Source: Nemophila menziesii (taxonomy: Eukaryota; Streptophyta; Magnoliopsida; Boraginales; Hydrophyllaceae). From it: a stretch of DNA of 64,000 nucleotides. The stretch is taken from the NCBI GenBank assembly GCA_029959085.1, contig JARWIR010000016.1, positions 8,973,441 through 9,037,440 of the forward strand, in the 5' to 3' direction. The notes beneath the pieces were generated by a model. That model searched no databases. It saw only the letters and a program-made list of their open reading frames with translations, and was not told the DNA's origin. A program made the translations under genes and the position numbers. How positions within the stretch are numbered: the stretch's first letter is position 1; each line of letters opens with the position of its first letter. Below are positions 35,990 through 48,221 of the stretch, one piece after another.

Positions 35990-37305
35990 CATGTGCAAAA
36001 CCCAAGTTATGGGAGATTAGTTCATACTAAAAAGAAATAAACTAAAAGATGAATACATATTGTCAACTTGCTTCTCCTGGTGTTGCTACTTGATAATAAT
36101 GACTAATAATTAAGAAAGGACATGTTTACAATGATATGTAGGTGTATTTATAGGTTTTAGCTGACCCTAGGTCGAAATCTGGGAGTGCAAGACAAGTTAT
36201 TGGAGTCCTTTTCCAATTCAAATTCGTTTCCTAAAATATAAGACATGATAAACACTGCTTTAATGATTTGGTCATATCTCCTTCGTTACTTTTTGGATTT
36301 TTGCGCAATTTATATAGAAACAATTGTACTTCAAAGATCTATCTGATGGTAATATATATATTCTAAATTCATAATAGATTTTTAGTAGTCTTCAAAAAAC
36401 TAGATAGATTTTCAGCATGGCAGATTTACTTGGCAACTTTTCCTTTCCTAATTCAACTCTCTTTCCTTTTATCTCTAGATTTCACCTTGGATATCGTTTC
36501 CTTAACTCCTTGACATTTATTTGGCCTCTAAATATTTCCTTTTACTTAAGAGCTTCACAATAACACACAAATTATACTAAAAATGCTACAAAAGTAATAA
36601 ATTTCCAAATCAAGACATGAATTAAGAAATTATCTAATAACGAGGAAAAATCCCTTATCAATTAACAAAATGCACCTAAAATGACGTCTCAAACCTAGAA
36701 GATCACAAATATGGAGACATCATTACCCTCAACTCAAAGTTATATCGTCCCGATATAATAAAGAATAAGTAAATAGGGGAGTTTCTAAGTACACCTAAGC
36801 CAGTTACGCACAAATCGAAAGAAGATAGAAGAACATAAATAATAATCTAAAAGCAACTACTTAGCAAGTTTCATGTAATAATACTTATAATACAAAAATT
36901 CTTACAGTTCAAATTCAAGATTGGATTAGCTTTGCAATGCACGAAGGAGAGGTTTTTCACTTAGTTTAACATGGAGGCTATAGATTGTAATAATATTTAC
37001 AAACTAGTATCAAATGATCCATCTAAATACTCTCTATTGTTTAAATTATTCCTAAATCACATAGTTAAGAATCATAAGGTTTGTAAGGTGGGTAGTGTAG
37101 GCTTAGGGACGGCATGACCGTATATTTGGATAATTTAGAGTGGGCTTTGGCTCTCTCCTCACTGGCCATCAAAGAATCGCCCTAGAACTTGAGGTACTCT
37201 CATTAAATGTTCTCACTGAACCCAATTCTTTGAAGCACTAATTAGCATCCCCAAATACCCAATATAAAGCTTTAAGATGATCACATAACAATTCCACTTT
37301 GGTGA
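35990..37305 (-). mobile_element. truncated gypsy fragment M
   Basis: A partial minus-strand LTR (about 35990-36722, ending GGAGACATCA on the plus strand) is joined to 3' internal sequence (36723-37305) with hairpin, polypurine tract and the 'ctctcctcac' and 'attccactttgg' blocks of the superfamily. The LTR lacks its second half and the element has no coding region. It lies between two LINE pieces, at the place of the missing RT core. About 180 bp to its left (35811-35989) could not be assigned. Confidence 0.65.
36723..36758 (-). promoter_or_regulatory. polypurine tract and PPT-proximal hairpin, fragment M
   Basis: Hairpin TTATATCG (36740-36747) / CGATATAA (36751-36758) with a TCC loop on the plus strand. 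The stem differs from J at paired positions on both sides. Confidence 0.65.
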
Positions 37306-37329
37306 CTAACATACTAAAGACCGTGTTTC

Positions 37330-37530
37330 TAACTTCCTCTAAATATTGTAGTATGACAAGGTTATCATTAATGATATCTGAAATTTTTCATGGTGTGTGG
37401 ATTGAAACCTATTCCATGTCATAAACCATATTTGCCTGAAACAACTTAATGAAGTACTCTTGGAAAGTCTTCTCATTCCTCTTAGGATTATCAATTCAAT
37501 TACCATCATCATCTTTAATATTAACAACTC
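37330..37530 (-). pseudogene. LINE ORF2 connector between endonuclease and RT
   Basis: In a frame shifted from the longest open one the sense reads 'IKDDDGN', 'KTFQEYFIKLFQ', 'LEEVRNTVF', matching the L1-plant connector (F-x-x-Y-F-x-x-L-F). The RT palm that should follow is missing and replaced by fragment M. Confidence 0.55.
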
Positions 37531-37639
37531 GGTTGATATCTTTCTCCCGACAGTTGATGCTAAAAAGTAACTTTTATTCGTAACGCCTTTTGCGATCTAG
37601 AGATCTCTAGCTCTGTACGCACAATAGAATTCTTCCTGG

Positions 37640-38255
37640 CTCCAAGAAAAGAGACTACACCACGAATCTGACGCTAGTCTCATGTCTAATTTTATTTAAC
37701 GTTCTTATTTCCTTTCTGTTTGTTTGTCCATGTAAAGTGACAACCTTTAGCGGGTTAATAGATAAGTTTATTTTCATTAATGAACTCATTAAATCTAATC
37801 ATCCTCTCCATACTAGGAGGGATATTACCTTGGTTATCCAAATATTTAGTGAAATTGTTAAAATCGCCAATAAATAAAATTTGGATTCGAATTATTAGCA
37901 TTCCAAGAAGAAAGTTATTGCCAGATTTTAATTCTTCCAGTTTCATTATTGGCGCATACACAAACACAATGTACCAAGAAACATTTTTTTGATTCATCAA
38001 TTCTACAAATGACAAAATATTTGTTAGACTTCACAACTCTAAGATTAACACTATCCTTCCAAGCTACGATGATTCCCCCAGACCTATGAGCTTTTCCCCC
38101 AGGTTCAACAATGTGCATATCATTAAATGATTTCAAGAAATCACAAGACTTAATGTCTTTACTTCTAACCTTAGATTCTAGCAGACAAGCGATAGAAATA
38201 AACTTCGAATATGGGGACTTGAATATTTTCCTAGTCAAAGTTTCCTTGCCCATTT
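37640..38255 (-). pseudogene. LINE endonuclease domain (broken)
   Basis: Exo_endo_phos-type endonuclease of a plant L1: 'SGGIIVAWKDSVNLRV' (family G-G-I-x-V-x-W), 'YIVFVYAPI', 'LFIGDFNNF' (catalytic G-D-F-N), 'ERMIRFNEFINENKLIY', then 'GCHFTWTNKQKG' (F-T-W-T-N). Two overlapping frames share it, so at least one frameshift is present. It nicks target DNA to prime reverse transcription; inactive here. Confidence 0.8.
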
Positions 38256-38296
38256 ATTGTTCCAAACTAGTAGATTATCCATCCGTCCCGACCACT

Positions 38297-39522
38297 TTAG
38301 AGGACTAGCCACCATCCTTTACTGTTTGATATTTTCCTTGACGGGATGAACCCAGGTACTGGCATCATCTTCAGTATCGCTGTCAGAGTCCTCCTCACCT
38401 TACAAGTGAACATCACAATATTTCCTTTACAGAAGTAAAATTTCCTTTGATATGGTGGTCCTTCCTCAAATTCGTATTCCATGTTCATCTCCATCTCTTC
38501 TTTCTCAAGAAATTGAAACTCAACTTCAAAAATTATAGCAAAAAGATCATCTATGAATGATTTCATTTCGTTAATTTGCGCTTCATAATATTACTGTCAT
38601 CAAGTTGAATTCTTTAGATCTTACTTTATCTCTCACCCAAACCCAAATAAGCTTTTCTTTTGAGTACTATTATCCATGAAAAATGTTGAGATGGCCTTCT
38701 GATTCTCATTCTAGGCTTACTATACCATTTTTGCAAAAATTCCTCATCTTGCCGAACATGTTGACTTGGATGAATGGACTGCAATTCAAAGATTCCTCTT
38801 TTGGCTCAAACAAATCGTTCTCTTCATTAATAGTGTTGACAATTTCCTTAACTTTGTTAATAAATGTGTCGGTCACCCTGACCTCATCCCCACGCTTAGC
38901 ACCCAAAGGAATAATACTTAGACTAATCTCCTCTTCATTACCTATCCCAATGCTCCTAGTCTTGATACTCTCGTGGTTATTGAATATTGATATGAATACA
39001 TTACCATAATATTTTGAATTGACGTCATGACAGAAGTTACCATCAGATATGAATTTTTATACATCATATCAATGTCTAAATCTCGTGTGTTAAGGACCTC
39101 TGTAATAGTTTGGTTATTGATGGTGATATTTCTCCTAAAGTCCCATATTTCATCTTGAATTTTTTTAAACAACCCAGGATATCGTTTTTTTGGAAATTTC
39201 CATTGATTCAAGAGGATTATGAATATTACCCATAGTGTAGCCTATGAGCCCGATATACTCTCATTTCCTTTTCGAAGATTCGCTACCCTTCATTCTTTTT
39301 GCCACCCGTTTTTTTTTGCGGAACTAAAGGAATGTTGATAGACCCCACATTAAAACCTGTTTGAGATGCCCCAAAACCACCTTTATGAGTGTCGTTATCA
39401 TCATTCTTATTGTCTCCATCGAACCTCCTAGACAGATGGAAACAAACTACTTCGTCGCAAACTCCTAATCTATCTTTTTTCCAAATGAAGTGAACCACAT
39501 TGTCTTCACTCCTTATTGTCAT
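38297..39522 (-). pseudogene. LINE ORF1 tail and inter-ORF region (broken)
   Basis: Several short minus-strand frames (38297-38566, 38706-38906, 38942-39211, 39283-39522) lie between the zinc knuckle and the endonuclease. They are charged and low in recognisable motifs ('KKTGGKKNEG', an acidic 'EKEEMEMNMEYEFEEG' run). They fit the variable tail of a LINE ORF1, but identification is by position only. Confidence 0.4.
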
Positions 39523-39589
39523 TTCCTAATTCCAATTAAAAAGTCTGAGCCGCATCCTCGTTTCAACTTGGTCGAACCATGCCCACAAG

Positions 39590-39951
39590 ACAAGACGCCT
39601 TGTTATGGCCTAGAATACCGCAATTAAAGCAAAAAAACCCAAACTTTTGTAAATGAAAAGAGACCTAGGCTGCCTTTTGATTGTTTAATAAAAAAAACAC
39701 GTTTTAATCTGAACTATAGTGTCAAAATTCACTCGAAACCTGATAAAATTAAGCTCCCCTGAGTCAACAATCGGATAATCGATTTCCAAGCATTCTCCAA
39801 GAAAATTACTAAAAGTCTCCATCGTATCGATATTGCATAGGGAACCCGCCAATCCATAAACTCTAACACAAGCATAAGAGTTCACCAAGTCTATATCATC
39901 AAACGAAAGATTATCATTCCAACGACAAATGAGTACGTGCATAGATTGCAC
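39590..39951 (-). pseudogene. LINE ORF1: DUF4283-like domain and CCHC zinc knuckle
   Basis: 'CRWNDNLSFDDIDLVNSYACVRVYGLAGSLCN..FLGECLEID..RFRVNFD' follows the DUF4283 pattern (aromatic/hydrophobic V-x-G-L, G-x-x-x-x-x-D). A frame slip then leads to a C-x2-C-x4-H-x4-C zinc knuckle encoded at 39590-39631. These bind nucleic acid in the LINE ribonucleoprotein. Fragmentary. Confidence 0.65.
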
Positions 39952-40357
39952 GAAGCACGACCTTAAGAACCAAACCCGAACGACTTCTTCTTCTTGTTCG
40001 AGACTTTTTGGGTAGATATTTTATACGCATGAATATTTTTTTTTCCAATTAATGTTTATGGAAGATGTATCATCAATAATTAATCTAGATGTATATTTGA
40101 ATATCTTATTATTATAAATACTGTGAACGGGAAAAAAACATTAGCTTTGATTGAGAAAAAGAAAAACAACAAAGTCATGTCTGTGTGCCACTATCCATGG
40201 TTCGCTAGTGACTTTTTTTATATCTTTGTTAATAAATTTATTTCTTTGTATATTTAGTGGTATGTAGAATATTTTTTTTTATTCTTTCTTATTTTCATGA
40301 ATTATATTATAAATATTTCAATTTTCTTATGAAACAAAATAATATGCCTAATCTAGC

Positions 40358-40407
40358 GTGTGTGTATATATATATATATATATGTGAGTGTGTGTGTGTG
40401 TGTGTGT
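40358..40407. repeat. (TG)n(TA)n(TG)n microsatellite
   Basis: A compound dinucleotide tract. Confidence 0.9.
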
Positions 40408-41749
40408 CAAATTTATTTAAGGCATACATACTAGTTATATATGTGTTATATGTTTATATTCTCTCATATAGCATAACCTGTGAAAAATAATATAACATAT
40501 ACACAAGATGCATATGTATGTTAAGCATATATCTTCTAATATTGGTAACTTATAATTAAAATATATATGTATCTTATGTGAAAATATACGCATAACTCAT
40601 GGAAAAAAATAACACAAAAGTAGTATCCCAATAATACTATTATTGTCTATTTCATGACGAGATCAAGGGATAAATACGAGTCCACGAAATTTATTTATTG
40701 AATCATATATGAGGAATCACTAAAATCATTGCTCATAATAAATACCCTTACTGGTAAAAAAACAACATTTTATTTCATCAAAATATTTTAATTGTGCAAC
40801 TTACATTATAATTGCTCAACCACCGAGTCAAAAGAAGAAATCTAAATATACATGTTGTTTAAGTTACTTTCAGAATAAAGGGGGATAATTTAAAAAAAAA
40901 ATACTAGAATATAAGAATACACTATTTATATTGGTCCCCACATAATCAAACAAATGAATAAAACTTATGATTTTACAAAATTATTTTAAGTGTGTAGTGA
41001 CTAAGTCACATATATTAGTTCTCAATGCTCCTGATTAAATAAGACTAATGTGCACTTAAAGCGCAAGAGTTTTTGTTCCAAGGATAGCAAAATGAGCAAT
41101 AGTATGAGCAAGTTGCTAATTATGAGACTTCTCGACATCTTATATTCGTCAAGTAGTATATATTATTGAGAATTAAACTATTCCTATTGAGTATCAGGTA
41201 TCTGATTACATAAACTGAGATCTCAATCAATTATCTTACTACTTTAAGTTATTGGAATCTAACTAAAAATTAATCATGATCAAATTTTACATATGTGCGC
41301 AATAACTATTAATATAAGATTGAATATTAGAATTTTTTTCTTTTCTAAAATATTTATATAAAACTGAGTGGCTATCAGTAAAATACGTAAATAAAGCAAT
41401 TTTTTTTGTATTTCACTTGTACAATGTGAAATTTTTACAATTGTGAAATGAATGTTTAACAAGGGGGGAAAAGTCCATATAAGATAGTATGTTGTAGTAC
41501 AATTATTTATTAATTAAAAGAAATAGTATTTGATGGTGGATGCACTTTTATTTGTCGATAATGTTAATGAAAAACTTCATATAAGTCTAATGGATGTCTT
41601 TATTGAGCAAATTTAATCATTTTATACGAATGAAGCGTCGATCCATTTACTATCGTACTATTGATTACTCGTATTAAATGTATCAAGTTATACACCATTG
41701 TATCATACTTACATCATGGGAAGATATACACACAATGATCTTTTTTGTT

Positions 41750-42470
41750 CCTTAACATAGATTTTTACTACACTAGGTTAACCTGACAAGTTTTTTAATG
41801 AGCCAATTTTATAAACTTATTAAAAAATATCGTACTTTTTTCTTCACTAAAATTTTGTCCCACTAGATTTTTCTTATAAAGATTTTAATGAGACAAATTC
41901 TCAAAATTGAATATCAAAGGGAATGTAATATTCCAATAAACAAACAGAATCCAACAATATTTTACGAAAAAAATACTCCTTGTATCGCTCAAGTCAAATG
42001 AAGCTACATCAAAGGTGATCGAACCAAACATATCTCACCAAAGTCCTTCTTTATACATGAACTCCATAAAAAATGTGAAATAGATGTTCATCACATTCAC
42101 TAAGTATCACTTTGAATGATTTATTCACAAAGGCATTACATACATCTACTCAAAAGAAATTGGTACACATAGTTGACATGTGAAGATTTCAAGATCTTTC
42201 CTAAGGTACTAATAAGAGTGGAAGAAAAATACACATTTAAATTTTTTCCTTCATCAATGTTTTGTCTTAATACGTTTTCCAGATAAAGGCTTTTATAGAT
42301 ATAGTTTTGAAAGCTTATAAAAAAATTTACTCTTTTTCTTTCACTAAATTTTTCCTACTAGATTTTTTAGAAGGTTATAACGAGGTATATTTTGGATTGA
42401 ATATCTAAAATAGGAGTCCCGTAAACTCTTATATAGATATTTAGTCCAATACATTAATTTGTAGTTCAAG
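41750..42470 (+). mobile_element. possible decayed copia 3' end
   Basis: Two degenerate copies (about 41835-41905 and 42322-42400) of a pyrimidine-rich block with 'cttcactaaa', 'ccactagattttt' and 'ttttaatgagac' resemble the segment often found between RNase H and the LTR of some copia families. A stretch at about 42115-42175 can be read as a ruined 'LFTKALP' tail. No LTR or duplication is seen. A tentative call from pattern memory. Confidence 0.3.
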
Positions 42471-43659
42471 CCATGAATACTAAATTTAGAATACCTATTT
42501 TTTATAAATAACTTTTTTTATATTCTTTGATTCTCAAAATAAATTATTATTGTTTCTCTTTTATATAAAAAAAATAATATTTCTATTTTTTATTAATTTA
42601 TATTTGAGTTGATAATAATTCACATATTTTTCAAAATGATATGATCATATTGAATTAATCTCTTGATGTAGACATACCATCTTTCATCTAACTAATACCA
42701 GGTTGAATAACCCGTCCGAAAAAAAAAAATACCAGATTGAATAGTATTTAGTTTTACAATAATCTTGTATCTTTTTTTTTTTTTTTTTGGTCTAAACAAT
42801 AATCTTGTATCGTGTATATGTAATATTGACGAAAAATATAATACCAACGGGAATCTTTTTTTACTTATAAGCAAGTAATCAAGGATCTAAAATACATCAT
42901 AAACACATTAATTAAATAATAAAAGAGACCTTCAGGATCTACATGATGGGAAGCAAATCGAATGTTAACATAGTGCTTGGCATCAAATTACATTTTTCTA
43001 TCCACTTTTTTGCTACCTTAACAACATGTTACAGATTCATCAAAAGCTTGTCTGTAAAGAATTACCACTAATTGTTAAAAACCTTGATTGTGCCATGTGA
43101 CCCACTTTCTACTTCAAATGAATAATAATGGCATAGAACAATTAAATGTTCTTCATTTACCCTTTGTAAGAATATATAGTAGCTCTTTTATTATGGAGTA
43201 TAATTAAAAATTTGTATATTTGTACATTCGTACATTTGTATATTTGTATATATAAAGAGAGAGAGAGAACGTTGTACAATTTGCATCCGTAAAATTCGTA
43301 GCATAGTGGGAAGGCATCTCTAACAGCTAAAGCTAGCCACAGCCAGCGATGCATAGGCATAAAACAAACTAGTAAAAAATTAATGTTTTGTAAGACAAGC
43401 AATCACATTACCCATACTTGTACACTTTGAGTGGAGAAAAGTAATAAACTATTGAGAAAGTAAAACAACCGCAGGGGATGATAATGATCGAGGTTGGATT
43501 TATGAATAAATAGAGGTGCAATATGTTAATATACCATTTTCATGAAATCCAACTGCCTAAAATTTATTGGAAAATGGGTTTGACTTATAAATATTAAGTT
43601 ATTTTAGATTTAATATAACTTTTATTTGGCAATTTACCAAAGTTTAGAAATAAAAATTA

Positions 43660-43775
43660 AAAGTCACCACTCTTAACCAGTTGGAATTAATTCACTGGTC
43701 AGGGCCTTAGTCATCCAATCTAATGGTGCAGGTTCGAACTGAGTTAATGACTCCGCTCCTATGTAACAAAAAAAA
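43660..43775 (+). mobile_element. possible tRNA-derived SINE remnant
   Basis: GGTTCGAACT (43731-43740) is close to the tRNA B box, and TTAACCAGTTGG (43673-43684) is a weak A box about 46 bp upstream. The segment ends in an A-run (43767-43775). These are the hallmarks of a short tRNA-like SINE, but the A box is poor and there is no clear target duplication. Confidence 0.3.
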
Positions 43776-44935
43776 TTATATTATACGATCACTACTATTT
43801 AATATTAAATGAGATATTAAACTTTCAAAGTGATTATTTAACGTGATAGTGAAAAAATCGTACATTATAAAAATGTTTGAAAAAATATTTTGTATAACGG
43901 ATTAAATTCATTCTTTTACGAAAATTTATTTACTAATTTTTTAATTGATTTCTATAATTAATTATTATAATAGTTAATAAAATATATTATGTAATCAATT
44001 AAAAGTGTTTTAATTTTTTTGTCAAAATGTGTTTTTAATTTATTTACATTTTTAAATTTGAACGAATACATGTGACATTATGAAAAAACATGTCTTCTTC
44101 ACTTTTTTTTTGTTCAAATATGTCTTCTTCACCAATCCTTTTTTTTGGTCGGAAAGTTTTCATGCATATGGTAGCTATCCTATTCTAATCTTCGATACTC
44201 CATATATAAAATCCCTGACTTCAACCGTGGACTTTTTGGCTCTGCATCTAGCATTTTTTGCTAGACTGTCTGCTTGGCTGTTCAATCTTCTCGATAAATG
44301 CCGAAAGGATGTCGAACAAAAATCCTACGTCATTCTCCAAATCTAGCGGATGATCGGTCGAATAGACCAACTCACTGCTGATGCCTGCCTAACACCAATC
44401 CTTTGTGAATATATGTATTTTGAAAATCTCATATAGTGATTTTTGGTCTCATTTTCAAAAGGTATCTAGCACCTACTCATAGAGGTTTTCTAAAATGATT
44501 TAATCATTTATATTTTACAAGTTTTAAACATTAAGAAAATAGAAAGAGATAGACAAGAAATTACTTGATTAATAACGTCATATTTTTTCTCTGTATGTTA
44601 TTTGAGAAAATATACAAAATAAAGTGAAAAACAAATTAAGACGGGTAACATATCAAGAATATAAAGTTGTATACCCGCACCAACACCCATTGTATATGCT
44701 GATAGGTTAGAAAAGTTCAATGATTTTGACTTTAAGATTGGTAACAAGAGATGTTTTTCTATTTGACCACTCTGAAATTTGAAATTTCTCTAAAGAAGGA
44801 TCCACCAAAAAATGCGATTTAATCTAACCGTTGAACCTTACAACACAGTAGACACTTGGAAGCATTTTGGCTTCCTATGTAAGTATTACATTTGAATTGT
44901 TTGGATAATTTCTTACAAAATGTATACAAAACAAT

Positions 44936-46505
44936 TAGTATCGACTAGGGTGTGATAAAAATATGATATAAATAAGTGCAAAAATAGACACCCTAGCCTT
45001 GCATGGTTCTGCAAGTATACATGACGTATTCAAGTTTTAAATAATAAATAAGATTCGTTCCTCAGAGACTACGAAAGTTAGAGAGAACTTATGCAAATTA
45101 TCAAGTGCAGATTTGGAAGCTAGATCAGATTAATACGCAAGAAAATAAAAGAAAAGAGATTTTTTGTTTGATTTTGAGAACTAGAAAATTAGACTACTAA
45201 ATTAAAAGACAGAAAATTAAAATAAGCAATGAACAAATAGTATGATAGTTTAGCTCGAGATATTAGCAAGTAATCCCCACTAGCCTTGTTTATTCTAACA
45301 TGTAAGGGTGAATCATGTAGTATCACAATAGTCAGGATTCTAAATTCTCATTCCTTAGACCTTGAGAGCGACTAAGGGGGCTACGACACAACCACGAGGC
45401 AGTCTAAACTTAGGGTTATCAAGTGCTACCAAGGCCCTAAGCAATACAATTCCTTCAATTGGTGATATAGTGGTGAAAATATACCCTAACGACTATCTAG
45501 TTAGAATACGTGTTGTCAGGACCAATATCGAAAACTAGACGTTATGTGGTGTTTCAATAATTAGAAACCCCTTCCGGCGACCATCTAACTACTATTAAGA
45601 TAATCCTATACTCGTGCACTAGCAAGAAAAACAGTCACTAAATCAAAACACATAAACAGAGAATAAAACATAAATTCAAATTAAATACGATGTATCCCAA
45701 ATTAGATAGAAAAACTAGGGTTCATACATATATGCTAAATCTCAAGCTAAAATTATTTAGTTCATACTAATGAAAGAAAAGAAAGAAATTACAAATTCAA
45801 AGGTTGAAGAAGACATGATATGGTGTTCAGCTCCTCCCAGACTTCTCTTCTTGTGTTGTAAGCTTCCTCTTGGCTTAAGGTTGGCCAAGGATGTGTTTCT
45901 TCTGATAAGAGGGTGTATTTATAGGGTATAGGAAACCCTAAAACGTTTTCTTGGAGTAGAAGATAGGTATTGGACTTCTAGCCCAACTCAAATTCGTAAC
46001 CCTAAAATATAGAAAAGGTCAGATTCCGATGTTGTTTTGTTTTGGCCGTAACTGCTTCAATACTTATCCGTTTGACGCATTTCAATAGTCGAAACTGATC
46101 GTCTCGGAAAGCTATATAACTTTGATTCAGACCATGCTTCCAAATTCCTAGCCAAGTTTAAGTTATGATCACGTTTATGTTCGTAGCTGCTGGAATTCAG
46201 ATTTATTTGGCAACTTTATCTTTTCCTTTTTCATATTTCTTGCCTTTATCTCCAATTTCTATGTTTATCCTCTTTCCTTTATCTCTTAGAATTAACTTGG
46301 CATCTAATTAATTAACAGATATCTTTAAAGCTTCATAATTAACAAACAATTAAACCCAATATGCTCTAAAAATAATAAATTAATAAATCAAGACACAAAA
46401 TAGAAAAGTGTACTAAATCATGAGAAAATCGACCTATAACCTAATAAATACACCTTAAATGATGTCTCCAACTAAGATTAAATCATCACAAATGGGGAGA
46501 CATCA
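44936..46505 (-). repeat. 3' LTR of element E
   Basis: 1570 bp of the GACACCA-ending type. The plus strand starts TAGTATCGAC (aligned with TGGTGTCGCC of LTR F reversed, so the outer TG has mutated) and ends GGAGACATCA, next to the polypurine tract. Confidence 0.82.
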
Positions 46506-46541
46506 AGACCCCCAACTCAAAGTTGTATCGTCCCTATACAA
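46506..46541 (-). promoter_or_regulatory. polypurine tract and PPT-proximal hairpin, element E
   Basis: TTGAGTTGGGGGTCT in the minus sense abuts the LTR. The hairpin TTGTATCG (46523-46530) / CTATACAA (46534-46541) has one mismatch. Sequence 46542-46621 to the D insertion is 3' internal region of E with a short GAA tract. Confidence 0.7.
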
Positions 46542-46621
46542 TAAAGATAAAAATAAAGAACAGTAGGGTAGTCAAAGAAGAAGAAGTAGGAGGAGAATAA
46601 GAACAAAAAACAATGAATGAT

Positions 46622-48185
46622 TGGTGGTCCTTTGTGTGTTCTAAAAATAAATGCAAAAGATAATCGAACCACAACCGCAAGTGTACGGTTGTCCCAAGTA
46701 GTAATAACTGATAAATCAGATTCGTTCCAAGGACGGATGGTTGATCACAATGTTTAGCAAGTAGTGATTGATGCACTTATGAAAATAAAAGATAATAATA
46801 TGTTTGTTTGGTTTTTGTTTATTAAAGCTAATGAATGAAAGACAAATATTAAAATGCAAGTAGAAGCTAAGACGCAAGTAAAATAAGTGAAAACGCAATA
46901 TGAGATGTAGTACTTGAGAACGCAAGGATCCTCCTAATTTTACTTTCTAACTTATGCTGTTTAAGGGCTAAATCAATCAATTACAATGGTCGGGATTCTA
47001 AATTCCTTATACCCCCGTCAGGGTGGACTATAAGGCAATCCTAAAGTGTCACTAGTCCCGTCAGGGTAAATATGATCCACCGTTGGATGATTAAGATTTA
47101 TTACCACTTTGGCCCTAGGATTAACTAAGTTCGTCAGAATCAATAGTTTTTATCCCAGATTGAACAATTAATTCTGTACCTAAACCCCCCGTCAAGATGA
47201 TCCACACGCCACATATGTGGAATAGCTTAGATACTAATACCTAATTTTAGTTCGCGACTCTAAAATCAGTAAATAATCACAAATTATCGAAAAGAGTAAA
47301 AGACCTGATTTAATTTAATTTAACAGAAACCCAAATTCAACATTCGTTATAAAATAAAACTAGGATTCACCCATAGTTTGTTCTCAAGCACTAATGAAAG
47401 CTTAGCTCATATTAAAATTAAAAACTAAATAAAAGGAAATGGAATTCATATTGTTTACAAAATTAAAATACGAAAAGAACCTAATTTCCGGAATTGGAAT
47501 GACTACGAACGGAGCTATAGACCCACTCCAGCTCTTGTAGCTTCTTCTTTCTTCCTTCTGTTGCTTCTCTCTGGTGTTTAATCTTGTGGAATGTGAATTG
47601 TGTGAAAAATAGAAGTCCAGACCTCCTTTTATAAGTAAAAATTCGGACTAGGGCTTGGACCAGAAAATAAAAGCCTAATTAAATGTCCAAGCCCACTTTC
47701 TAAGCCCAAAATCCCGTAACTGATGATAGGCCTTCACTAAAACAGCTTTTCCCGATGCGTTACAACTCCGATTGACCTCATTCCAGTTGCTAAAGTTCCG
47801 TACTTCGATAAGGAATGATTTCTCTTCAAAGGTCAGCGGCTAAATTATCGCTTAAGCACCTCGAAATCAGCAATCTATGGCCTGGAAAGTGGATTTTCAG
47901 CTCTAAAGATAATATCTTCGGGATTTGTCTTCAAGTCTTGACTCTAATTCACGATCTTTGACCTTCTCCTCGGATTCCTCTCCTAGCTAACATCTAAAAC
48001 CTGTAAACTTTACACTAAAAATACCAATATTACGCGCAAAAGTTTAATAAATTAAAAATGCTAGAAATAAAAAGGTAATTCCGGATTATTGAATATTTAG
48101 TCCAAAAGTCTATCTAATTAATTAAATAAACACCAAAAATGATGTCTCCCAAGGGTCTAAAATAAGAACAATTAGGGAGACATCA
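46622..48185 (-). repeat. 3' LTR of element D
   Basis: TGGTGGTCCT to GGAGACATCA on the plus strand. Small minus-strand frames in it (46534-46925) recur in the other LTR only because the LTRs are duplicates. Confidence 0.97.
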
Positions 48186-48221
48186 AGACCCCCAACTCAA
48201 ACCTTTGTCGTCCCGACAAAG
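48186..48221 (-). promoter_or_regulatory. polypurine tract and PPT-proximal hairpin, element D
   Basis: TTGAGTTGGGGGTCT in the minus sense abuts the LTR. Hairpin CTTTGTCG/CGACAAAG (48203-48210, 48214-48221) is perfect. Confidence 0.78.

Larger units (their letters stand above)
37306..39990 (-). mobile_element. LINE (non-LTR retrotransposon), 5' part
   Basis: The minus strand encodes, 5' to 3': a DUF4283-like Gag/ORF1 segment with a zinc knuckle, a spacer, an apurinic-type endonuclease, and the connector to RT. Frames are broken. The 5' end is not defined; similarity begins near 39990 inside the DUF4283 domain, so the copy may be 5'-truncated, as LINEs often are. This is the oldest recognisable element in its block, being interrupted by M and B. 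Confidence 0.75.
39991..44935. other. AT-rich intergenic sequence
   Basis: About 5 kb without a convincing gene. It contains small microsatellites (40358-40407; TATATTTG-like units and GA at about 43207-43268), poly(T)/poly(A) runs (42774-42788), a possible decayed copia 3' end (41750-42470) and a possible SINE (43660-43775). An 88-codon frame at 44080-44346 has no known motif. Element E begins at the right edge. Confidence 0.6.

Noticed and set aside
44080..44346. 88-aa hydrophobic frame
   Set aside because: Phe-rich start arising from poly-T, no motif, no supporting context; not enough to call a gene.
46534..46925. Minus-strand small frames duplicated at 57659-57999
   Set aside because: They are identical only because both lie in the duplicated LTRs of D.
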